Of a stretch of 9,159 bases of DNA, positions 1-5,225 are shown piece after piece. A model generated the notes under the pieces. It was not told the origin of the DNA and did not search any database. It saw only the letters and a program-made list of their open reading frames with translations. This stretch comes from Flavobacteriales bacterium (lineage in GTDB: Bacteria > Bacteroidota > Bacteroidia > Flavobacteriales > Flavobacteriaceae), in contig JAMONI010000171.1 in assembly GCA_027065935.1 (NCBI GenBank), positions 1 to 9,159 of the forward strand, given 5' to 3'. Position numbers and translations under genes: made by a program. Within the stretch, counting starts at the first letter, position 1. Each line of letters opens with the position of its first letter.

Positions 1-33
1 CAAAAAACATTAGCAGAATTATATAAAAAATAA
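1..33 (+). CDS. 3' end of an upstream gene, probably cytochrome c oxidase subunit II
   Basis: An open frame enters from the left edge and encodes QKTLAELYKK before a TAA stop at 31-33. Only ten residues are visible, so the identity is inferred. Subunit II genes normally lie directly upstream of subunit I, and Bacteroidota subunit II proteins often end in a short Lys-rich tail after a segment like KQKTFAE, which this resembles. The stop is 8 bases before the ctaD start, consistent with one operon. It could be any other gene ending here. Confidence 0.5.
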   Translation, partial: QKTLAELYKK

Positions 34-41
34 TCCGGACT

Positions 42-1742
42 ATGAGCACACATAAACAACACGGTTTTTGGCACAGGTTTTTCTTTTCGCTCGACCACAA
101 AGACATCGGGCTGCAGTATATGCTTACCATCTTTCTCATGGTGAGTATAGGCGGATTTTTTGCCTATGTGTTTCGTATGCACTTGGCTTTTCCCGACATG
201 GAAGTGCCTTTGTACGGAACGGTGACTCCTAAGGATTACAACATGCTCGTTACCTCCCACGGCTTAATCATGATGATGTGGTTGGCACTGGGAATGCTTT
301 TGGCCGTGGCGGGCAACTATTTGATTCCCATCATGATAGGAACGGATGACATGGCCTTTCCCAAACTTAATAAGATTTCGTATTGGTTCTTTTTGGCCAG
401 CGTGATTGTGATGATTGCTTCCTTTTTTATGCCGCGGGGCGGTTTGGGAAGCGGTTGGACCTTATATCCGCCTTTGTCGGTGGGCGATTTCGGTTACAAT
501 ACGCCTTATAAAAACTTTGCCGACAGATTTTTTACGGCCAACACTTTTGTGTTGTTGGCGTTAGCGCTGGAATTTACCGCATTGTTGATGGGGGGTATCA
601 ATTTTCTTGTGACCACGCTCAACAAACGCGCCAAGGGTATGACTTTGATGAAAATGCCCATGGTGGTTTGGATGATCAATATAGCCAGTGTGCTTTTCAT
701 GTTTTCCGTAGGGCCGTTGGTGGCCGGAACTTTCATGTTGTTGTTGGACATAAACATAGGCACCGGCTTTTACGATGCCTATCGCGGCGGGGATCCGTTG
801 TTATGGGAACACCTGTTTTGGTTTTTCGGCCACCCCGAAGTATATGTGATTTTGTTGCCCCCTTTGGGCATATTGGCCGAAATCATCAGTGTCAACAGCC
901 GGAAGCCGCTTTTCGGATATAAATTTATTTTGGTTTTGACCTTGATAGCGGCGGTATTGTCCCTTATGGTTTGGGCGCACCATCAGTTTGTGGCGGGCAT
1001 AGATCCGCGTGCCGCTACGGTGTTCAGTATTTTTACCATTATCATTTCGCTTCCGTTTGCCGGAGTTATTTTGGCTTACATAGCCACTCTTTGGAAAGGA
1101 AAATTGCGTTTGAACTTACCGATGAAATGGGCGTTGGGGGCCGTTGCCCTGTTTACGCTTTTGGGCGGATTTACGGGACTGCACCTCGGTGCGTCGGTAT
1201 TTGATATTTACGCCCACGACACGTCTTTTGTAGTCGCGCACTTCCATTACACGCTTTTTCCTACGGTAATTTTCGGATCTTTTGCCGGGATTTATTATTG
1301 GTTCGGCAAGTTTACCGGTAGAGAAATGAATAAATTTTTGGGCAACCTGCACTTTTGGCTAACCTTTATTTTCTTTAACGGTTTTGCTTTTCCGTTGTTT
1401 TTGTTAGGACTTGCGGGACAACATCGTAGGATTGCCGATTACCGTCAATTTGATTTTTTGATGGAAGACCCGCTTCCGCTCTACAGAATTATTGCTACGG
1501 TAAGTGCCGTTATTTTGGTGTTAACGCAATTTATCTTCCTATACAATTTCATCTATTCGTTGAAAAAAGGCAAAAAAGTGCAAGACGACAATCCGTGGGA
1601 AGCCAATACGTTGGAATGGCAAACGGCTTCACCGCCGCCGCACGGTAATTTCGAGACGTACCCCGTGGTGTATCACGGTCCTTATGAATACAACCTGCCC
1701 GGACGGGATAAAGATTATTTACCTCAAAATGAAAAAATTTAG
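42..1742 (+). CDS. ctaD: cytochrome c oxidase subunit I (A-type heme-copper oxidase catalytic subunit), K-pathway residues replaced
   Basis: This is the catalytic subunit of an aa3/caa3-type oxidase in the inner membrane: it reduces O2 to water and pumps protons. The protein has 566 residues, within the family's usual range, and about 12 membrane helices. All metal sites are visible: H73 (TSHG) and H402 for low-spin heme a, H400 (VAHFHY) for heme a3, and H264, H313 and H314 for CuB. Y268 of GHPEVY is the expected cross-linked tyrosine. E266 and D103 (DDMAFPKLN) match the D pathway of the A1 subfamily. H461-R462-R463 lie where heme propionate-binding arginines are expected. Oddly, the usual K-pathway Ser, Thr and Lys are A279, F339 and V342. 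The ATG at 42 gives the expected N-terminus (HGFW, then DHKDIG). It lies 8 bases after the upstream stop and 2 bases before subunit III. The family is certain; how protons reach the active site is open. Confidence 0.97.
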   Translation: MSTHKQHGFWHRFFFSLDHKDIGLQYMLTIFLMVSIGGFFAYVFRMHLAFPDMEVPLYGTVTPKDYNMLVTSHGLIMMMWLALGMLLAVAGNYLIPIMIGTDDMAFPKLNKISYWFFLASVIVMIASFFMPRGGLGSGWTLYPPLSVGDFGYNTPYKNFADRFFTANTFVLLALALEFTALLMGGINFLVTTLNKRAKGMTLMKMPMVVWMINIASVLFMFSVGPLVAGTFMLLLDINIGTGFYDAYRGGDPLLWEHLFWFFGHPEVYVILLPPLGILAEIISVNSRKPLFGYKFILVLTLIAAVLSLMVWAHHQFVAGIDPRAATVFSIFTIIISLPFAGVILAYIATLWKGKLRLNLPMKWALGAVALFTLLGGFTGLHLGASVFDIYAHDTSFVVAHFHYTLFPTVIFGSFAGIYYWFGKFTGREMNKFLGNLHFWLTFIFFNGFAFPLFLLGLAGQHRRIADYRQFDFLMEDPLPLYRIIATVSAVILVLTQFIFLYNFIYSLKKGKKVQDDNPWEANTLEWQTASPPPHGNFETYPVVYHGPYEYNLPGRDKDYLPQNEKI

Positions 1743-1744
1743 CT

Positions 1745-2356
1745 ATGAATACGGGAATTTTAACCACCAAAATATCTTGGCGTGAAATACCGCAAGCCCG
1801 CCTGGCGATATGGGCGCTTATAGCCGGAGAATTTGTCATATTCGGCGGACTCATCGTCATGTATATCCTCAACAGGATGAAATACGAAAGCTGGGGCGAA
1901 ATGGCCGAGCATACCAACGTAATTGCCGGAACCGTTAATACCTTGGTGTTGCTTACCAGTAGTTATTTCGTGGTCAAAGCCCACGAAGCGGCCGTCAAGA
2001 AGAATGCACGTGCCGTCAAAAAATGGATTTGGCTCACTATTATGTGTGCTTTGATTTTTCTGGGTATTAAAGCTTACGAATATACCCACGAGATTATGAT
2101 GGGATACACCATGTCAAGTCCGGCTTTGCTGGAAGAAGGCAAGCATGTGGAAACGCTTTATTGGTCGTTCTATTACACTATGACAGGGCTACACGGGCTT
2201 CACGTTATAGCCGGAGCGTTGGCCTTGTATTTTGTAATGCGCAATGTAACCCGGACGGGCGAAAATTATCACCGCATCGAAGTGGCCGGATTGTATTGGC
2301 ACATGGTGGATATTATTTGGATTTTTCTGTTTCCGCTCATTTACTTAATTCATTAA
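1745..2356 (+). CDS. cytochrome c oxidase subunit III, five-helix form (first copy)
   Basis: This is a heme-copper oxidase subunit III, a membrane protein that supports subunit I and the proton-uptake side. It has 203 residues and about five membrane helices, like CyoC and many bacterial subunits III, rather than the seven helices of the mitochondrial form. Family hallmarks are intact: SWREIPQARLAIW at the N-terminus, NTLVLLTSS (65-73), the membrane Glu E112 in KAYEY, GLHGLHV (148-154), and AGLYWHMVDIIWIFLFP (181-197) with the conserved His and Asp. It starts 2 bases after the ctaD stop and sits 12 bases before subunit IV. The intact motifs suggest this is the canonical copy, unlike the second copy at 2716. 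A quinol oxidase (CyoC) role is less likely given the SCO and CtaA genes, though it is not excluded by this protein alone. Confidence 0.93.
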   Translation: MNTGILTTKISWREIPQARLAIWALIAGEFVIFGGLIVMYILNRMKYESWGEMAEHTNVIAGTVNTLVLLTSSYFVVKAHEAAVKKNARAVKKWIWLTIMCALIFLGIKAYEYTHEIMMGYTMSSPALLEEGKHVETLYWSFYYTMTGLHGLHVIAGALALYFVMRNVTRTGENYHRIEVAGLYWHMVDIIWIFLFPLIYLIH

Positions 2357-2368
2357 AACAACGGTATT

Positions 2369-2716
2369 ATGAATACACAACAAACGCAAGGTTTGGAACA
2401 CGAAATCAGAGTTCCGCTGGAAAACGATTATCACGGGCATCCCAATTACCTGAAGGTTTACATCATTCTGTTGATTTTATTTGCCTTGACGGTTTTTGCA
2501 TCCTTAATTCCCAATCCGTTGGTCGTTTTTGCCGTAGTTTTCGGTATATCGATTATCAAAGGCACAATGGTTTTGTTGTATTTCATGCACCTGAAGTGGG
2601 AGCCTAACTTGATTTGGATTATGTTAGTGTTGGCTTTATTGACTTTGTTTTTCCTCTTGATAGGATTGTATCCCGATATGGTGCCGGTGGAAAATTATCT
2701 CGTTCCCAAACCTTGA
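2369..2716 (+). CDS. cytochrome c oxidase subunit IV (prokaryotic COX4/CyoD family)
   Basis: This is a small accessory subunit of bacterial heme-copper oxidases, thought to aid assembly and stability. It has 115 residues, close to the usual length of about 100-120. A hydrophilic His- and Glu-containing N-terminus is followed by three predicted membrane helices at roughly 28-48, 50-72 and 82-102. The family signature is at the end of helix 2: IKGTMVLLYFMHLKWEP (63-79), including the characteristic FMHLK. Its TGA stop overlaps the ATG of the next gene by one base (TGATG), implying translational coupling. No catalytic residues are expected in this family. The family call is firm; a precise role beyond assembly is not shown by the sequence. 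Confidence 0.92.
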   Translation: MNTQQTQGLEHEIRVPLENDYHGHPNYLKVYIILLILFALTVFASLIPNPLVVFAVVFGISIIKGTMVLLYFMHLKWEPNLIWIMLVLALLTLFFLLIGLYPDMVPVENYLVPKP

Positions 2717-3288
2717 TGCAGATGCCGGTTAGAAAGATGTCCGCACCCGTTTCGTATGAAAAACCCGCCGTTCCTTCGGGCGTATTGGCCGTAATTATGG
2801 TGATAATCGTCGAGGCGATGTTTTTCGGAGGTTTGATCAGCGCCTTTATCTTGGCCAAAGCCGGACGAATGGTTTGGCCGCCGGCCGATCAACCGCGTTT
2901 GCCGTTTTCCGTTACTTTCACCAATATGCTGGTTTTGCTGGCCTCGGCCGTATTGATGTGGCTTTACATCAAAAACGTGCATCGTAAAAGTTATTTGATA
3001 CGGACGATGATTTTGGGCGGGATTTTCTTTCTCGTTCAAGGGTTTGAATGGATAAGAATTTTACTGTTCGGCATCCAAACCGGTGAAGGATTGTTCACTT
3101 CCTTTTTCTACACGCTTATCGGTTTGCACGGCCTGCACGTATTGGCGGGTTTGTTAGGCTTGGGTTATGTTTTTAAGCACTATTCCGTAGAAGCAAAACG
3201 AAAGGAATACGCCTTGGCGGCAGGATTGTTTTGGTTTTTTGTGGTAGCCCTCTGGCCCGTGTTATATGTAATGATTTATTCGGATTGA
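2716..3288 (+). CDS. second, divergent cytochrome c oxidase subunit III-like protein
   Basis: This is a second five-helix subunit III homologue of 190 residues in the same operon. I chose the ATG at 2716, which overlaps the stop of subunit IV as TGATG; the frame is open 34 codons further upstream, but that part lies inside subunit IV. Shared family features are TFTNMLVLLAS (68-77), E111 in the third helix (VQGFEW), and GLHGLHVLAG (136-145). The last helix has lost the canonical WHxVD: it reads GLFWFFVVALWPVLY (170-184), with no His or Asp. Paired subunit III genes are familiar in Bacteroidota oxidase clusters, so this is not a recent duplicate. It is probably a structural partner of the first copy, which is inference. 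Alternative starts at Met3 or Met8 cannot be excluded. Confidence 0.88.
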   Translation: MQMPVRKMSAPVSYEKPAVPSGVLAVIMVIIVEAMFFGGLISAFILAKAGRMVWPPADQPRLPFSVTFTNMLVLLASAVLMWLYIKNVHRKSYLIRTMILGGIFFLVQGFEWIRILLFGIQTGEGLFTSFFYTLIGLHGLHVLAGLLGLGYVFKHYSVEAKRKEYALAAGLFWFFVVALWPVLYVMIYSD

Positions 3289-3292
3289 TACG

Positions 3293-3490
3293 ATGAAAAA
3301 CAAACTTGCTTACCTTGTTGTGTTTTTTATATTGTTTTCGGAATATGCCGATGCTTGCACGGGGTGTAACAGGGAATTTACCGCCGAAGAAAGACAGGCA
3401 TACATCCTGGCAACCGTCATGCTCATTACACTTCCCTTCGGTATCGGATATTTGGTTTACAAATTTATTTTCAAGCAATATAAATCATGA
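3293..3490 (+). CDS. small membrane protein with a CxxC pair in the oxidase operon
   Basis: This 65-residue protein starts with MKNK and a hydrophobic stretch (about 5-17) that looks like a signal peptide. A possible signal peptidase I site follows (ADA before C22). C22 and C25 (ACTGCNREF) form a CxxC pair at the start of the mature protein, followed by an acidic segment and one membrane helix at about 38-58, then a short basic tail. The cysteines should therefore face the periplasm. The gene lies 4 bases after subunit III, and its stop overlaps the SCO start as ATGA. Similar short CxxC membrane proteins accompany oxidase and SCO genes in other Bacteroidota (from memory). A role in copper handling or thiol redox during CuA or CuB assembly is a reasonable guess from position, but no function is established here. 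Confidence 0.8.
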   Translation: MKNKLAYLVVFFILFSEYADACTGCNREFTAEERQAYILATVMLITLPFGIGYLVYKFIFKQYKS

Positions 3491-4107
3491 AGCCGATAGC
3501 ATGGGTTTTATTGTTTTTGATGTTACCGAGCATTCATTTTTCCTGCAGCCGGAAACCGTCCGGAAAGCTTCCCGTATTGTCCAAATTTGAAGTAATCGAA
3601 GGCGATACTGTATATCAAAAGATTGCCTCATTTAAGTTTCTTACGCAAGACAGTGTCTATTTTTCCAGTGAAAAATTGCAAGGCAAACCGCACGTGGCCT
3701 ATTTTTTCTTTACTTCCTGCCCGGGTATTTGTCCCGTACTGACTTCCCAAATGAAACGTTTGCAAGACATGACCGCCGACATCAAATCCCGTTATCAAAT
3801 CGTGGGATTTACCGTTGATCCCGACCGCGATACTCCCTTCAAATTGCGCGAATACGCCCGGCACTACCGGGTGGATTTGTCTCACTGGACCTTTCTCACC
3901 GGAAAGGAAAGCGAATTGCACCACGTGGGCAATCGTTCTTATTACGTGGCGATGCAGCGCGACAGTACCGAACCCGGCGGTTTTTTACATTCCGGGAGGT
4001 TTATTCTGGTGGATAAAGACGGATTGATACGGGGCTATTACGACGGGACCAATGCCAATGATGTGGACCGGCTCAAGAAAGACCTATATCTTTTATTGGA
4101 AGAATGA
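3487..4107 (+). CDS. SCO1/SenC/PrrC-family copper chaperone
   Basis: SCO proteins are periplasmic, membrane-anchored thioredoxin-fold proteins that deliver copper to, or reduce, the CuA site of oxidase subunit II. This one has 206 residues. The hydrophobic N-terminus ends at C20 (HFSC), a non-canonical but possible lipoprotein site; otherwise it is an uncleaved anchor. The copper motif is complete: C78 and C82 in TSCPGICP (77-84), with the third ligand H168 in LHSGRFILVDKDG (167-179). The family's DPDRDTP loop is at 111-117. It overlaps the CxxC gene by ATGA at its start and ctaA by ATGA at its end, so all three should be co-translated. The presence of SCO supports a CuA-containing cytochrome c oxidase rather than a quinol oxidase. 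Confidence 0.95.
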   Translation: MKPIAWVLLFLMLPSIHFSCSRKPSGKLPVLSKFEVIEGDTVYQKIASFKFLTQDSVYFSSEKLQGKPHVAYFFFTSCPGICPVLTSQMKRLQDMTADIKSRYQIVGFTVDPDRDTPFKLREYARHYRVDLSHWTFLTGKESELHHVGNRSYYVAMQRDSTEPGGFLHSGRFILVDKDGLIRGYYDGTNANDVDRLKKDLYLLLEE

Positions 4108-5144
4108 TGCAAGATCAAGCACGTAAACAAGTGGTATTATGGTTGTCGGCGGGACTTTTGATGGTGCTGATGATCGTGGTGGTGGGCGGCATTACCCGGC
4201 TTACGCATTCCGGTTTGTCTATTGTTACATGGCAACCCGTAAAAGGTGTTTTGCCGCCATTGAACGAAGCGCAATGGCATGAAGCTTTCGAGGCTTACAA
4301 GCAAATTCCCCAGTACAAAAAAGTGCATCATTATTTTACGTTGGAAGATTTTAAAAAAATCTACTTTTGGGAATATTTTCACCGTATCCTCGGCCGCTTG
4401 CTCGGCGTGGTTTTCTTCGTTTTCTTTACGTATTTTGTTCTTACCCGGAAAATACGTACTACCGCTTTGTTTGTTCGATTGTCCGTAATTTTTTTGCTGG
4501 GCGGTTTGCAAGGCATTGCCGGATGGTATATGGTAAGTAGCGGTTTGGTTGAAAATACAAGTGTGGATCACGTCCGCTTGGCCATCCATCTGTCTTTAGC
4601 CATGATTATTACGGGAACTATTTTTTGGACTATTTTGGAACTACGTTATCCTGTCAACGAATATCATTTCGTCAAGTTGTTTAAAGCCACCCGGTGGCTT
4701 TTAGCCCTTGTAGTAGTTCAGATTATTTACGGCGCATTAACCGCCGGATTGAAGGCGGGCTACATCTTTCCCACTTATCCCTTGATGGGTACCAAATGGT
4801 TGCCCGATATCATTGTGGAAATTTTCAGGCGTGAAGGTTTGGTAAGTTTGTTCGATTTTCCCGCTACGGTGCAGTTTATCCACCGCTGGCTGGGGTTGGT
4901 TATTTCGTTGATGATTATTTATTATTTTTTGAAGTTCGGAAAACAATTGCCCGAAAAATTGCGTTTTTTACTTCATTTGAGTGTTGTGTTGGTTACCACA
5001 CAATTTTTTTTGGGCGTTTATACCCTGGTTTATAAAGTGCCCATACCACTGGCCGCATTACATCAAACCAATGCATTTTTGCTGTTCATCAACCTGTTGG
5101 CCGTCTTATATTTTTCCCGGAATCGTCAAACCCGTTTGCTGTAA
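4104..5144 (+). CDS. ctaA: heme A synthase (CtaA/COX15 family)
   Basis: Heme A synthase is an inner-membrane heme b enzyme that oxidises the C8 methyl group of heme O to a formyl group, giving the heme A needed by subunit I. The protein has 346 residues and about eight membrane helices. The COX15-like N-terminal signature is clear: GGITRLTHSGLSIVTW (28-43), PVKGVLPPL (45-53) and IPQY (68-71). The four expected heme-ligand histidines are H93 (WEYFHR), H162 (RLAIH), H260 (QFIHRW) and H320 (ALHQTN). No cysteine occurs anywhere, so it lacks the extracytoplasmic Cys pair of the Bacillus type and resembles the proteobacterial and mitochondrial class. The start at 4104 overlaps the SCO stop by 4 bases; the adjacent ATG at 4107 is also possible. 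The preceding enzyme, heme O synthase (ctaB), is not in this window. Confidence 0.95.
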   Translation: MMQDQARKQVVLWLSAGLLMVLMIVVVGGITRLTHSGLSIVTWQPVKGVLPPLNEAQWHEAFEAYKQIPQYKKVHHYFTLEDFKKIYFWEYFHRILGRLLGVVFFVFFTYFVLTRKIRTTALFVRLSVIFLLGGLQGIAGWYMVSSGLVENTSVDHVRLAIHLSLAMIITGTIFWTILELRYPVNEYHFVKLFKATRWLLALVVVQIIYGALTAGLKAGYIFPTYPLMGTKWLPDIIVEIFRREGLVSLFDFPATVQFIHRWLGLVISLMIIYYFLKFGKQLPEKLRFLLHLSVVLVTTQFFLGVYTLVYKVPIPLAALHQTNAFLLFINLLAVLYFSRNRQTRLL

Positions 5145-5200
5145 GTCGGGTTAACTCCCAGTCGAAATGCGTGCGGAGAAAAAAATCCGTATAAAAATCG

Positions 5201-5208
5201 TAATTTCG
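5201..5208 (+). promoter_or_regulatory. possible promoter -7 element before mutS
   Basis: TAATTTCG differs at one base from the Bacteroidota -7 consensus TAnnTTTG. It lies in the only sizeable spacer of the window (5145-5225), 17 bases before the mutS start, which would give a very short leader. No TTG -33 element is seen at the right distance. A TATAAA string at 5190-5195 is another weak candidate. This A/T-rich region could match by chance, so the call is tentative. Confidence 0.22.
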
Positions 5209-5225
5209 TAAAAAAATCAAAAACC

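Noticed and set aside
831..845. Possibility that subunit I is a nitric oxide reductase, since K-pathway residues are missing
   Set aside because: The GHPEVY motif with the cross-linking Tyr, the SCO gene, ctaA and subunits III and IV all point to an oxygen-reducing oxidase.
2614..2715. Longer N-terminus for the second subunit III, beginning at 2614
   Set aside because: The extra 34 residues lie in the subunit IV coding region in another frame and have no subunit III character; the TGATG junction at 2714-2718 gives a natural start.
5172..5191. Imperfect hairpin TGCGGA / TCCGTA with an A-rich loop, a possible terminator after ctaA
   Set aside because: The stem is six pairs with one G-U and no T run follows on the + strand, so it does not look like an intrinsic terminator.
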